The position numbers and the translations under genes are program-made. Source: Nanobdellota archaeon (GTDB taxonomy: Archaea; Nanobdellota; Nanobdellia; Pacearchaeales; GW2011-AR1). From it: 33,744 nt of DNA. The stretch is taken from assembly GCA_018817905.1 (NCBI GenBank), contig JAHISS010000005.1, positions 1-33,744 of the forward strand, given 5' to 3'. The notes beneath the pieces are model-generated. The model did no database searches. It was not told the DNA's origin and saw only the letters and a list, made by a program, of their open reading frames with translations. Below, in pieces: positions 1 through 8,718 of this stretch; within the stretch, counting starts at the first letter, position 1; each line of letters begins with the position of its first letter.

Positions 1-1
1 C

Positions 2-646
2 AAAAATTTCTTACAACAAGAATTGAAAAAAACAAAGCATATTCTTACCTTCGGAACAATCGGCTCTTGCAACATCGAAAGCGACATAGACGCAATTATA
101 ACAAAAAAGCCAACTTCAAAAACCTCTGACTTTTACAAAGAGATACATAATTTATTCGATGCTGTAGATAATTACTTGAAAAAATACAACGGAAAAGTAA
201 TTCGTTTTCCAATTGATGAAAATCTAACCCTCCTCGCTGCCAATTACGAAAAAAACGATTTGGCTTTCCACACCATGCTCTACACAAATTATCCGCAAAT
301 TGAAAGAGACTGGGGATGGTTCTTATTCGATGATGAAAACGTTAAAGACATAATCTCTAAATCTTCTTTCTTACTTGGTTCATTCGAAGACCTATCATCA
401 AAAGAATTTCAAAGATCAAGTTACTACGATCCTGCTTACATAATCCTTTACTGGTCTGATTTTATCAATTCAAACATCCCAGAAAAGAATTTAATAAAAA
501 TAATGAACGAAAACTTTAATTCAATTATCAAAAAGAAACTTAAATTTGATTCTGTTCCAAAAGCAAAGAACAAAAAAGAAATCCGAAAGGTTTTTTATGG
601 CGTGTGTGATACTTTAGATGAACTAAACGTTAACAAAGCAAAATAA
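2..646 (+). CDS. Nucleotidyltransferase-fold protein, 5' end outside the window
   Basis: The reading frame is open to the left edge of the window, so the gene is probably partial. The first possible start inside is a TTG at 23, but the codons before it (Asn-Phe-Leu-Gln-Gln-Glu) look coding. Near the N-terminus a Gly-rich turn is followed by Ser-Asp-Ile-Asp-Ala-Ile-Ile, the GS...DxD arrangement of polymerase-beta-type nucleotidyltransferases. The rest has no motif I can name. It ends one base before the AsnRS start codon, so the two are probably cotranscribed. The family call rests only on the DxD region. Substrate unknown. Confidence 0.55.
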   Translation, partial: KNFLQQELKKTKHILTFGTIGSCNIESDIDAIITKKPTSKTSDFYKEIHNLFDAVDNYLKKYNGKVIRFPIDENLTLLAANYEKNDLAFHTMLYTNYPQIERDWGWFLFDDENVKDIISKSSFLLGSFEDLSSKEFQRSSYYDPAYIILYWSDFINSNIPEKNLIKIMNENFNSIIKKKLKFDSVPKAKNKKEIRKVFYGVCDTLDELNVNKAK

Positions 647-647
647 A

Positions 648-1952
648 ATGAAAACAAAATTCCTATCAATCACAGAAGCCATGAACCAAGGCAAAGGCGA
701 AGTAGCAATAAGAGGTTGGGTCTACCGAGAGCGAGGCTCTAACAAACTGAAGTTCATCGTTCTAAGAGACAGCACAAACATAATCCAATGCGTCCTTGAA
801 AAAGAAAAATTCAAAAAACAATGGTCTGACATCGACAAGTTACAAATTGAAGCATCAATTGAAATCGAAGGAGAAATAAAAAAAGAAGACCGAGCACCTT
901 CCGGATTTGAAATCCACGCCAAAAAATTCAACCTCGTCGGAGAAAGCATAGAATTCCCAATAAACAAAGATCTAAACGAAGAACTCTTAGGCGACAGAAG
1001 ACATTTGTGGCTGAGGTCAAGAAAGATGACTGCGATTATGAAAATCCGCGACACAATTCTGGACGCCATGAGAGAACACTGGCACAAAAAAGGATTCTAT
1101 GAGTTTAACACGCCCTCAATAATCGGACTGCAATGCGAAGGCGGAGCAACTCTTTTCGACGTCGATTACTTCGGCAAAAAGCTGCATTTAGCGCAGACCT
1201 GGCAGCTCCACGCTGAGCCGGGAATCTTTGGTCTGGAAAAAATATTCACAATTCAGCCGTCATTTAGAGCCGAGAAATCTAAAACCTCCCGCCATTTGAC
1301 GGAATTCTGGCACGCCGAAATGGAAGTCGCTTGGGAAAAATTTCCTTATCTTCAGGACGACGCAGAAGAACTAATTAAACACATCGTAAAAAAAGTTTTA
1401 GAGAAAAACGAAGAAGAATTAAAGATATTAGAAAGAAACCCTTCTAAATTAAAACCAATCCTGAAAAAAAGATTTCCACGAATGACCTACACTGAAGCGC
1501 TGAAAATTCTCGAACAAAAGAAAATGAAAATTTCCTGGGGCAAAGATCTTAGAACAATCGAAGAAGATAAACTTTCAGAACTCTATGACACTCCGATAAT
1601 TGTCACGCATTATCCAAAGGACGTGAAGGCATTTTACATGAAAGAAGCAGAAGAACATCCAAAAGAAGGAAAAGTCGTCCTCGGATTCGATATGATTGCT
1701 CCAGACGGCTACGGTGAAATTGTCGGCGCTTCACAAAGAGAAGAATCAATAGAAAAACTTTCCCAAAACCTAAAGAACCAAGGTGAAAAACCAGAAGATT
1801 ATGAATTCTATTTCGACACAAGAAGATACGGCTCCGTCCCGCACGGCGGCTATGGCATGGGCGTCGAACGCGTAATCTCCTGGATTTGCGGCCTCGACAC
1901 AATCAAAGACGCAATGCCCTACCCGAGAACGATGACGAGGTTCTATCCGTAA
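648..1952 (+). CDS. asnS: Asparaginyl-tRNA synthetase (class IIb)
   Basis: Charges tRNA-Asn with asparagine using ATP in the cytoplasm. The 434-residue protein has an N-terminal OB-fold anticodon-binding domain (about residues 15-100) and a class II catalytic core: motif 2 reads FRAEKS followed by HLTEFWHAEME, and motif 3 is GGYGMGVERVISWICG. The RRYGSVPHGG stretch and the C-terminal PYPRTMTRFYP ending match AsnRS better than archaeal AspRS, which usually ends in FPRDxxRLxP. Length is normal. The start ATG follows the upstream stop by one base. Its cognate tRNA-Asn gene lies at 17874. The alternative, a non-discriminating AspRS, is less likely given the C-terminus. Confidence 0.9.
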   Translation: MKTKFLSITEAMNQGKGEVAIRGWVYRERGSNKLKFIVLRDSTNIIQCVLEKEKFKKQWSDIDKLQIEASIEIEGEIKKEDRAPSGFEIHAKKFNLVGESIEFPINKDLNEELLGDRRHLWLRSRKMTAIMKIRDTILDAMREHWHKKGFYEFNTPSIIGLQCEGGATLFDVDYFGKKLHLAQTWQLHAEPGIFGLEKIFTIQPSFRAEKSKTSRHLTEFWHAEMEVAWEKFPYLQDDAEELIKHIVKKVLEKNEEELKILERNPSKLKPILKKRFPRMTYTEALKILEQKKMKISWGKDLRTIEEDKLSELYDTPIIVTHYPKDVKAFYMKEAEEHPKEGKVVLGFDMIAPDGYGEIVGASQREESIEKLSQNLKNQGEKPEDYEFYFDTRRYGSVPHGGYGMGVERVISWICGLDTIKDAMPYPRTMTRFYP

Positions 1953-1987
1953 GGTTTATTAAACAAAATTTTTCTTATTCGAGTAAC

Positions 1988-2395
1988 ATGCCCAACAGAT
2001 TAATAGTCGATCAAGTATGCGAAGGAAGTAACTGTCAAAGAGACAGAGGTTACTGCACTCTAAGAGAAATCCTCACGCACTTCGGGCATTCAGAAATCCG
2101 GACGCCTGGAGATAACACTTGCCATAACGGTGGCGTATGCAGTCTAAAAGAGAAAATACTTCAAACAGACTTCACCGATAAAACCCTCACACAATTAAAG
2201 TGTTTAGAATTTTTTAAATACGTTGAAAGCAGATATCAAAGCCGAGACATCGGATGGAATAACGCTTTCGAGCTCTGGGTAGAAAGAGGCCACGCAATAG
2301 CATTCACAGAAATCTACGACATAGATTCCCCAAAAAAACCCAGAGATATTTATAGAGAAGTTATGTCCAGACCAATACAAGCACCGGTTACCTAA
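1988..2395 (+). CDS. Hypothetical cysteine-rich protein
   Basis: A 135-residue protein of unknown function. The frame is open back to 1886 inside asnS, but the ATG at 1988 is preferred because a TATA-like TTTATTAAA lies about 30 bases upstream, just after the asnS stop. Six of its seven cysteines fall in the first half: C-(5)-C-(6)-C, C-(6)-C and a later LKC. This suggests a metal site or disulfides. The C-terminal half is predicted helical with several aromatic residues. Its stop codon directly abuts the stop of the convergent acetyltransferase gene. I do not recognise the family. Confidence 0.6.
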   Translation: MPNRLIVDQVCEGSNCQRDRGYCTLREILTHFGHSEIRTPGDNTCHNGGVCSLKEKILQTDFTDKTLTQLKCLEFFKYVESRYQSRDIGWNNAFELWVERGHAIAFTEIYDIDSPKKPRDIYREVMSRPIQAPVT

Positions 2396-2944
2396 CTAAC
2401 CTATCTCAAACTCAATTCCCTTCCCAGATAGACCAACCGCATGGTAAGGCCCATGATCAATCTCCCTACCCCGACGTCCCAAAGAAGTTAAAACTTCTAA
2501 AGATCTTTTGTCTTCAACAGGAAAAACCGCCAGAGCTTTCTTCCCAATTTCACGGAGCTCAGCTTCCAAACCTTCATAAAGTCTACCTAAAACCTCACAA
2601 TAATCCCCAATCCGCGGATCGACACTTTCCCCTATTGCCCCAGAAGTTCTCTGCGCCCGATGTTCATACTCCGTCGCAGCAACATCATAAATCACAGTGA
2701 TCGTCCCAACAACTTTCCCATCCAATTCAGCAACCATGTTCACACTCCTTCCGTTCTTAATCGCTGGAACAAACAGATTTCTCACTTCATCAACAGAAAT
2801 CTCAGTCCTACGAGGAATAAACTTGAACATTCCTTCCTGACTCCGAACGCCATAATTCCAGTATTCTTGAAGATCAACGAAGTCTCTAGGAATTCCTTCT
2901 TCATTCAAATCATCCAAATTAGGTTTTCTGACAACTAAGGCCAT
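2396..2944 (-). CDS. GNAT-family N-acetyltransferase
   Basis: A 182-residue protein with the GNAT pattern: a central strand pair (VNMVAELDGKVVGTITVIYD), then a helix-rich stretch (GRLYEGLEAELREIGKKALAVF) and a final strand region (GREIDHGPYHAVGL). The canonical Q/RxxGxG/A acetyl-CoA loop is not clear; SGAIGESVDPRIG occupies about that position, so the enzyme may be divergent. The substrate cannot be inferred. It is transcribed divergently from the metallophosphoesterase gene, with 50 bases between the start codons, and converges exactly on the upstream Cys-rich gene. Confidence 0.65.
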   Translation of the reverse strand: MALVVRKPNLDDLNEEGIPRDFVDLQEYWNYGVRSQEGMFKFIPRRTEISVDEVRNLFVPAIKNGRSVNMVAELDGKVVGTITVIYDVAATEYEHRAQRTSGAIGESVDPRIGDYCEVLGRLYEGLEAELREIGKKALAVFPVEDKRSLEVLTSLGRRGREIDHGPYHAVGLSGKGIEFEIG

Positions 2945-2994
2945 AGCATAATCTAGGACGAACGTTTTTTAAATGTTACCCTCCTGATTTACCG

Positions 2995-3927
2995 ATGAAA
3001 CTCCTCGTCATCGGCGATCTTCACGGCCGCAAACCAGAAATCCATTTCAAGGACTTCGACGCAATAGTCCAAGTAGGCGACGTGTGCGACGACAAAAAAT
3101 TTAGACCCCATATAAAAAAATGGTTAAAATTCCTAAAAAAATCTGAAGAAAAAATTTCGCTAAGCTCATTCTTAGAGAAGGAAATCGGAAAGAAGGATGT
3201 AAAAAAGCTGGACAGGGATTCTTTAATCGGAGGAAGAAAGATTCTAAGATACCTAGATTCATTCAACAAACCAGTTTTTGTAGTTCCAGGTAACTGGGAT
3301 CAGAGTTATGGAGAAACAAGAATCAAAAACCCTGACAAGAGCAGTTACGATTACGAAAAATCGTTTTACGATTACTGGCTCGGCAAAAACATGAACCCTC
3401 GCCTCATCCGTGGCCTAAAAAACATCAAAGATTGCCAATTCAAACTTCATACATTCCAAGGAACCAACTTCATCGGTTACGGCTTAAGCAGCGGTCCAGA
3501 AGACCCAGAACTAAGAAAAAAATCTAAAAGAATAAAATACGAAAAAGGCCAATATGAAAAAATCCTAAGAACACACTCAACCTACATGGAAAGACTAAAA
3601 GGAGAACTCAAAAGGAAGATTAAAGGACCCATTGTATTCATCTCACACAACGTCCCCCATAACACCAAATTAGACAAAGTCAAAAACAAAAACTCCCCAG
3701 CCCATAATAAACATTTAGGCTCAACCGTCGCGCGCGAATTCTGCCAAAAAATCAAACCTCTCCTCTGCTTAAGCGGGCACATGCACGAATACTTCGGCAA
3801 AGACAAAATAAAAAATACAACCGTGATCAACGTCGGCTTCGGTAAAAACGCAAACGTCTTAGTCGAACTTGACCCAGAAAAGAACAAAATTAAGAAGATA
3901 ATGTTCAACAAGAGTTACAGGGGTTAG
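2995..3927 (+). CDS. Calcineurin-like metallophosphoesterase
   Basis: A 310-residue phosphoesterase with all metal-binding blocks in order: GDLHG (7-11), GDVCDD (28-33), GNWD (99-102), SHN (217-219) and GHMHE (261-265). These coordinate a dinuclear metal centre, so catalytic activity is expected. Between GDVCDD and GNWD lies a lysine-rich helical insertion of about 65 residues that minimal family members lack. Substrate unknown; cyclic nucleotide, nucleotide or protein phosphate are all possible. A TTTTTAAAT TATA-like box at 2966-2974 sits about 25 bases upstream of the ATG, implying a leaderless or short-leader mRNA. Confidence 0.85.
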   Translation: MKLLVIGDLHGRKPEIHFKDFDAIVQVGDVCDDKKFRPHIKKWLKFLKKSEEKISLSSFLEKEIGKKDVKKLDRDSLIGGRKILRYLDSFNKPVFVVPGNWDQSYGETRIKNPDKSSYDYEKSFYDYWLGKNMNPRLIRGLKNIKDCQFKLHTFQGTNFIGYGLSSGPEDPELRKKSKRIKYEKGQYEKILRTHSTYMERLKGELKRKIKGPIVFISHNVPHNTKLDKVKNKNSPAHNKHLGSTVAREFCQKIKPLLCLSGHMHEYFGKDKIKNTTVINVGFGKNANVLVELDPEKNKIKKIMFNKSYRG

Positions 3928-3928
3928 A

Positions 3929-4642
3929 TTAATTATAAGTCTTTTCATCAAGAATACGCATCAACCTTACAAACTCTTTTTCGATTTCCTTCACTTCATA
4001 AGGAATCTTATTTATCACATTAAGCCCATATTTGTCCTTCAGATAACAAAAAAGCGATTCCGCAGAGGCCCGGATATTATGCCTCGGAAATGTCTTAATC
4101 CGAGCAGACATTTCAAAATCAAGAATCACGAAATAAGGTTCTAATTTTTCTTGAGGCAAGACTCTAACTTTTTTGATTACATCAAAATTGCCATAAAGAG
4201 GAATCAAATGCTTTTTAACTTCCTTCTCAAAAGAAATTGGATTAAACCTCTTAAAACTTCTATGGTCTGGGAAAAACAGCGAATGAACTGGAATAAGACC
4301 AGGCGCCCCCTCCTCGATGCTGGCAAGATAATAGACCAACTCTTGCATAACCTTCTTAGTACACGTAGCAAGATAGTATCTCTCATGTTCTTTCTTTAAT
4401 TCTTTTTCAATTTCAGCGTAAAGCTCAGTTAACTCAATCAAGACTTCGCCAATTTTCACATCAGTCGCTGGAAAAATCAAAAGATCAATGTCGTGATGTT
4501 CCTTTTTGTCATAATTTGCCACAAGACCAAGAAATCCAAGTTTTTTTGGAACATGTTTTTTAAGAACTTCTTTAATTGCGCTTTCAAATAGGTTCACTAT
4601 TTTAACATCAACAATATGACGGTAGGTATGAATCGTTTCCAT
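3929..4642 (-). CDS. Nucleotidyltransferase-like protein
   Basis: A 237-residue soluble protein. The N-terminal part contains LGFLGLVANYDKKEHHDIDLLIFP, similar to the G-x(n)-DxD active site of polymerase-beta-fold nucleotidyltransferases, but the canonical GS pair is replaced by G-L. The C-terminal 60 residues are helical and charged. Overall layout resembles the partial gene at the left edge (DxD near the N-terminus, helical remainder), so the two may be distant paralogues. A TATA-like GTTAAATACC lies about 25 bases upstream of the ATG on the minus strand. Converges with the phosphoesterase gene, one base between the stops. Function unknown. Confidence 0.6.
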   Translation of the reverse strand: METIHTYRHIVDVKIVNLFESAIKEVLKKHVPKKLGFLGLVANYDKKEHHDIDLLIFPATDVKIGEVLIELTELYAEIEKELKKEHERYYLATCTKKVMQELVYYLASIEEGAPGLIPVHSLFFPDHRSFKRFNPISFEKEVKKHLIPLYGNFDVIKKVRVLPQEKLEPYFVILDFEMSARIKTFPRHNIRASAESLFCYLKDKYGLNVINKIPYEVKEIEKEFVRLMRILDEKTYN

Positions 4643-4716
4643 ACCATTTACAATAACTTTTAGGTATTTAACAGTTTCTCAAATAATTTTATAAACCCAA
4701 TATCTCTCTTAAGGTC

Positions 4717-5133
4717 ATGGCAAAAAAGAAGAAAGATGAAGACAAAGGAATGTCTCTCGACGACGCTTTTGCCGACGATGAAGACGTAGAATACGCCGAA
4801 GCAAAACCAAGAAAGCTATCTCCAAAAAAGACAGAAAAAATCGCAGCGCCAGACAATGATGAAAACATCAAGCTCAAAGGTTCAAAACCAATAACCGAAT
4901 TAAAGAAGGGCGACAAAATAAAAGTAAACTCATTGGATTTAGAAGTCGACGCCCACATCGTTTTAATCGACCACAACTCAACAAAAGAAATGGCAATCGA
5001 ACTCTTCGACCCAAAAACAGACAAAGACTACCAACTCAGATACTTTTCAGACCGCCCAGAAAACAGCGTTGAAGTTTACGAACTAATCGAAATTCTGTAC
5101 AGCAGACTTCCAGTAAAAAGGATTGAATGGTAA
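4717..5133 (+). CDS. Conserved-looking hypothetical protein with charged N-terminus
   Basis: A 138-residue protein in two parts. Residues 1-55 are low-complexity and highly charged (MAKKKKDEDKG, then an Asp/Glu-rich run, then Lys-rich), probably disordered. Residues 55-138 look folded: LKKGDKIKVNSLDLEVDAHIVLID followed by alternating strands and a final helix ending in PVKRIEW. The KKGDKIKV phrase resembles the first strand of small beta-barrels (KOW/SH3-like), but this is only a resemblance. A clear TATA box (TTTTATAAACCC, 4688-4698) precedes the start by about 25 bases. Function unknown. Confidence 0.65.
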   Translation: MAKKKKDEDKGMSLDDAFADDEDVEYAEAKPRKLSPKKTEKIAAPDNDENIKLKGSKPITELKKGDKIKVNSLDLEVDAHIVLIDHNSTKEMAIELFDPKTDKDYQLRYFSDRPENSVEVYELIEILYSRLPVKRIEW

Positions 5134-5163
5134 AATTTAAGAATACTTGCCCTATTCACAAAC

Positions 5164-5601
5164 ATGAGAAAACATCCGCAGACCAGCAGCACCGCATGGT
5201 TTAGTGCAAATCACGGACGAACAGTTCACCCGCTGACCGTTGTAGCCATTTTAAGCAGAGACCGCGGCAGACCAGATGGTCTCTATGAATTTCTGGAAAG
5301 AAGAAGGCATCTTATCCCTGCCAGCTATCATGATGGAGCAATAGACGGAGTAAAGCTATTTTTCCCAAAATTGAAAAGACCAAGTGAAATAGAAAGGATG
5401 TACAATCTTCCAACAGGTTCCTTAACAAAAATGCTCGCAAGAGTGTACGTCGAAGATGGCGTACTTCCAGGCGCATTAAGATTGCCGCAAAGTGCAATGG
5501 CAGATTTGTTAAATTCGGGATATTTAGCTAAAGCAGGCCCGATAAAAATAAGTCTTGGAAGAAAAAGCCACGCTTTCCTGAGAGCAAGGAACATCATATG
5601 A
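5164..5601 (+). CDS. Hypothetical protein
   Basis: A 145-residue basic protein I do not recognise. It contains an Arg-rich N-terminal third, a central IERMYNLPTGSLTKMLARVYVEDGV segment that could be a helix-turn-helix, and a C-terminus rich in Leu, Lys and Arg. There is no signal peptide or membrane segment. Start is the first ATG, 30 bases after the upstream stop. An AATTTAAGAATA stretch at 5133-5144 could be a TATA element. A DNA- or RNA-binding role is possible from the basic composition but is not shown. Confidence 0.55.
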   Translation: MRKHPQTSSTAWFSANHGRTVHPLTVVAILSRDRGRPDGLYEFLERRRHLIPASYHDGAIDGVKLFFPKLKRPSEIERMYNLPTGSLTKMLARVYVEDGVLPGALRLPQSAMADLLNSGYLAKAGPIKISLGRKSHAFLRARNII

Positions 5602-5666
5602 CCCGAATAAAATGCCGCTAAACAAACAACAATTAAATTTATAATCACTCTTCTCTCCAGAATATA

Positions 5667-6335
5667 ATGCAGATAAAGGGGATAAATATTGAATTCTTAG
5701 GCCACTCTGGTTTCCTAATCAGTTCTGAATCTAAAAGAATCGCAATAGACCCATACAACATTTCTGACAACATCCCAAAAGCAGATTTAATTCTTGTCAC
5801 GCACAGCCACTACGACCACTGTTCCATCAAGGATATTGAAAAAATAAAAAAAGACAGAACAGTAATTGTTATCCCTGCAGACGCGCAAAGCAAAATCACA
5901 AAAATCAAAGACGTGGAAATGCAAATCATCGAACCAGGAGACGAACTAAAAATAGGCAACACGAAAATTGAAGCAATCCCAGCTTACAACACAAATAAAG
6001 ACTTCCACCCAAAAAGAGAAGGATGGCTCGGCTACTTGATAAAACTCAAAGAAATCATAATTTACCACGCAGGCGACTCTGACAAAATTCCTGAAATGAA
6101 AAACCTCACCGGCTACGGCAAACACGGAAACGAATTCATTGCATTACTCCCAGTCTCAGGAAAATATGTAATGGACGCCGAAGAAGCCGCAGAAGTCGCC
6201 TCGTTCCTCTCGCCAACCATCGCAATACCAATGCATTACGGCGCCGGCGTCGCTGGCACAACTGAAGACGCAGAAAAATTCGTGAAACTTTGCAAAGAAA
6301 AAGGCCTTAAGGCAGAGGTTCTGGAGAAGATTTGA
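5667..6335 (+). CDS. Metallo-beta-lactamase-fold hydrolase (UPF0173-like)
   Basis: A 222-residue MBL-fold enzyme. The metal-binding THSHYDH motif is at residues 45-51 (H46, H48, D50, H51), followed by YHAGDSD for the bridging Asp and a late PMHYG supplying the final His. The opening GINIEFLGHSGFLI and the compact length match the UPF0173/ULAG-like hydrolases. Substrate unknown. A TATA box AAATTTATAATC lies at 5634-5645, about 25 bases upstream. The DHH phosphoesterase follows in the same direction but has its own TATA box, so they may be separate units. Confidence 0.85.
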   Translation: MQIKGINIEFLGHSGFLISSESKRIAIDPYNISDNIPKADLILVTHSHYDHCSIKDIEKIKKDRTVIVIPADAQSKITKIKDVEMQIIEPGDELKIGNTKIEAIPAYNTNKDFHPKREGWLGYLIKLKEIIIYHAGDSDKIPEMKNLTGYGKHGNEFIALLPVSGKYVMDAEEAAEVASFLSPTIAIPMHYGAGVAGTTEDAEKFVKLCKEKGLKAEVLEKI

Positions 6336-6381
6336 TGTTAGCTATACAAAAATTTATATATCTCATTTTTCAAGGAACAAG

Positions 6382-7392
6382 ATGGAAAACAACACCTTCC
6401 AAGAAATCTGGGAAGAACTAAAAAAATGCAAAAAAGTCGTAATGTCTTTGCACTACGGACCAGACGGAGATTCAATCGGGGCTTGCACTGCAATGAAATA
6501 TGTTTTAGAAAAACAACTCAACGCAGAAGTAACCTTAGTAAGTCCAGACACTTTAGCAGAAAACATGGCTAATCTTTCCCTAACAAAAGAAATAGAATTC
6601 AACAAAGATCTCTCTGACTTAGACCTAAAAAACTTTGATGCAATTATTTTCCTGGATTCTGGAATATACACTTGGGTAGCTGGGAGGGGAAAAGAAAATT
6701 TCTCATTACCAGAAAATCAAACAATAATCAACATAGACCATCATGGCACAAACACCCTTTATGGAACGTTAAATTATGTAGATGAAAAACAACCTTCAAC
6801 CTGCTCTCTTTTAATCGACTTCTTTGAAGAAAATAACATCGAGTTTGATAAAAAGCTGTCAAACAGATTACTGCTCGGTGTCTGCACAGATTCTGGATTT
6901 TTCACATTCGACACAAATCCTAACAAAGCAATCAAAGACGCTTCATTCCTAATAGAAAACGGAGCAGATTATCTCAACGAGATACTAAAACCAATCCTTT
7001 ACAACCAGCCATTAAAACTAAAAAAATATTATTCGCTCTTGACAAATCGTCTGAAAATAAACCGCGAAAAACGGTTCGCCTACAGTTACATAACACAAGA
7101 AGAAATTAAAGACTTAAATTTAAATATGGCAGAGGTAAGATTGGGTGTTAACGATTTACAATTTTTATCAGAAATTGATTTTGTCTTCACTTTATCTGAA
7201 ATGCAAGATTCTATCAAAGGTTCGTTTCGTTCAAAAAAACAAGTTGACGTTTCGCTTTTCGCAAAAGCTCTCGGCGGAGGCGGCCATAAATTCGCAGCAG
7301 CTTTTCAACTTCCAAAAACTTCTTTAGAACAAGCAGAAAAAAAAGTCATCGAAGCAATTGAAAAAGTCGGAATCCACAAAATCCAAGATTAA
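6382..7392 (+). CDS. DHH/DHHA1-family phosphoesterase (NrnA-like)
   Basis: A 336-residue DHH-superfamily phosphoesterase. Visible motifs: H24 with D28-G-D30, the LDSG Asp (about D92), DHH at 119-121, and the substrate-binding GGGGHKFAAAF of the DHHA1 domain at about 298-308. This layout and length match NrnA-type oligoribonuclease/pAp phosphatases, which degrade very short RNAs or 3'-phosphoadenosine phosphate; some archaeal relatives have other substrates. A TATA box AAAATTTATATATC at 6348-6362 lies about 25 bases upstream of the ATG. Two CXXC-like features are absent, so it is not the RecJ-like archaeal GAN type. Confidence 0.85.
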   Translation: MENNTFQEIWEELKKCKKVVMSLHYGPDGDSIGACTAMKYVLEKQLNAEVTLVSPDTLAENMANLSLTKEIEFNKDLSDLDLKNFDAIIFLDSGIYTWVAGRGKENFSLPENQTIINIDHHGTNTLYGTLNYVDEKQPSTCSLLIDFFEENNIEFDKKLSNRLLLGVCTDSGFFTFDTNPNKAIKDASFLIENGADYLNEILKPILYNQPLKLKKYYSLLTNRLKINREKRFAYSYITQEEIKDLNLNMAEVRLGVNDLQFLSEIDFVFTLSEMQDSIKGSFRSKKQVDVSLFAKALGGGGHKFAAAFQLPKTSLEQAEKKVIEAIEKVGIHKIQD

Positions 7393-7426
7393 CCTCCTTC
7401 CAAACCATAACTCCAAACAACAATCA

Positions 7427-7436
7427 AATATTTAAA
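7427..7436 (+). promoter_or_regulatory. TATA box of ftsZ
   Basis: AATATTTAAA lies 31 bases before the mini-ORF start at 7467 and 55 bases before the ftsZ ATG. Unlike most genes here, ftsZ thus has a real leader of roughly 30 bases, which carries the Shine-Dalgarno. Confidence 0.55.
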
Positions 7437-7466
7437 CGCCACTAACCCTTACCTCAGATTCACAAA

Positions 7467-7490
7467 ATGAAAGGAGGTACTAAAAAATAG
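7467..7490 (+). CDS. Seven-codon leader ORF overlapping the ftsZ ribosome binding site
   Basis: ATG AAA GGA GGT ACT AAA AAA TAG encodes MKGGTKK. Its stop codon is immediately followed by the ftsZ ATG (TAGATG). The Shine-Dalgarno sequence is formed by codons 1-4 of this mini-ORF. If the ORF is translated, ribosomes would cover the ftsZ binding site and finish adjacent to its start. It may also be chance, since the leader is only about 30 bases. Translation is not shown by the sequence. Confidence 0.3.
   Translation: MKGGTKK
7470..7478 (+). promoter_or_regulatory. Strong Shine-Dalgarno of ftsZ
   Basis: AAAGGAGGT ends 12 bases before the ftsZ ATG. It is the best anti-16S match in the window; most neighbouring genes have no Shine-Dalgarno and start about 25 bases after a TATA box. 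This suggests high or regulated FtsZ translation. Confidence 0.75.
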
Positions 7491-8570
7491 ATGGTACTTG
7501 ATTTTGCAAGAGAAGCAATAGAAAACGCTAGTAAACTTAGTATTAATTTCGACGAACTTCGCGCAGGAAAAGCCAATATTAAAGTCTTTGGCATTGGCGG
7601 TGCTGGTTGCAATACAGCAACGTGGCTCTTCAACAAAGGGATTTCTGGAGCAACAGTCTACGGGGTAAACACCGACGCTTTACACCTATCAATAACAAAG
7701 TCAGATGAAAAAATCCTGATAGGAAAAGAATTAACAAGAGGTTTAGGCGCAGGCGGAAGACCAAAAGTAGGAATGGAAGCTGCAAAAGAGTCGCTTTCTG
7801 AACTAAAAAAAGCAACCGGCGGAGCAGACATGGTTTTCATTTTAGTTGGCCTTGGCGGCGGAACAGGAACCGGCGCATCACCGATAATCGCGCAGTTAGC
7901 AAAAGAATCCGGAGCAGTTGTAATTGCAGTAGCAACAATGCCTTTTGACTGCGAAAAAGTCAGACAAGACAAAGCAGAATTCGGCCTTCAAGAACTAACA
8001 GAAGTCGTTGACACAGCAATCCTAATTGACAACAACCGTTTGGTAGACATTGCAGGAAACTTGCCGATGGAACAGGCCTTTGCAGTAGCAAACGAGCTAG
8101 TCAGTACAATGATTAAAGGTATAGTCGAGACTATTACTTTGCCCTCATTGATTAACTTAGACTACGCTGATGTTTCTGCAATTATGAAAAACGGCGACGT
8201 TGCTGTTATCGGAGTTGGGGAGAGCGACACAACCTCAAGAGTTGACGAAGCTGTAAGACAAGCCCTGACACAACCTTTGTTAGATGTTGACTATCGCGGC
8301 GCGACCGGCGCCCTTGTCCACATAACTTGCGGCCCTGATTTCAAACTCGAAGAGTTCGCAGGAGTCGGAGAACTTGTAACAGAAAACATAAGTTCAGACG
8401 CTCAGGTAATTATCGGAGCAAGAATTAACAAAGACTTTCAGAATAAAGTCAGAGTGATAACAATAATGACCGGCGTCAAATCGCCTTACGTCCTCGGAAA
8501 ACACGCGTTAGCAGAAGAACAGCAGCCACGACAAGAAATGTCAGAACTCGGCATAGAAGTCTTCAGATAA
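7491..8570 (+). CDS. ftsZ: Cell division GTPase FtsZ (FtsZ2-like)
   Basis: Tubulin-family GTPase that polymerises into the division ring. The 359-residue protein has a short N-terminal helix, the nucleotide-binding GIGGAGCNT (about 34-42), the tubulin signature GLGGGTGTG (120-128), DNNRL, and the T7-loop region SLINLDYADV. The stretch LLDVDYRGATGALVHIT and the ITLPSLINLDYADV segment resemble archaeal FtsZ2 more than FtsZ1. The C-terminal tail after the globular core is short (about 25 residues) and ends LGIEVFR, a possible partner-binding peptide. It has its own promoter, a strong Shine-Dalgarno and a T-rich terminator, so it is probably monocistronic. Subfamily is from memory of family sequences. 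Confidence 0.95.
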   Translation: MVLDFAREAIENASKLSINFDELRAGKANIKVFGIGGAGCNTATWLFNKGISGATVYGVNTDALHLSITKSDEKILIGKELTRGLGAGGRPKVGMEAAKESLSELKKATGGADMVFILVGLGGGTGTGASPIIAQLAKESGAVVIAVATMPFDCEKVRQDKAEFGLQELTEVVDTAILIDNNRLVDIAGNLPMEQAFAVANELVSTMIKGIVETITLPSLINLDYADVSAIMKNGDVAVIGVGESDTTSRVDEAVRQALTQPLLDVDYRGATGALVHITCGPDFKLEEFAGVGELVTENISSDAQVIIGARINKDFQNKVRVITIMTGVKSPYVLGKHALAEEQQPRQEMSELGIEVFR

Positions 8571-8572
8571 AC

Positions 8573-8634
8573 ACTTTTTTATTTTTTTACCTTTTTCTTT
8601 ATTTTTTTGTTTTGTTTTTTTGTTTTTCTTTTAG
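8573..8634 (+). terminator. T-rich terminator after ftsZ
   Basis: About sixty bases downstream of the ftsZ stop consist of repeated runs of five to eight T interrupted by single bases. Archaeal RNA polymerase terminates on such U-tracts without needing a hairpin. No stem-loop is visible. Confidence 0.75.
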
Positions 8635-8718
8635 ATAATTTATCCTGCAATCAGAAAAAAACAATTAGATGGTTGTTTATTCTATGGATTTGAGCGGTCG
8701 GGAATTTCTGTAGAGTGA

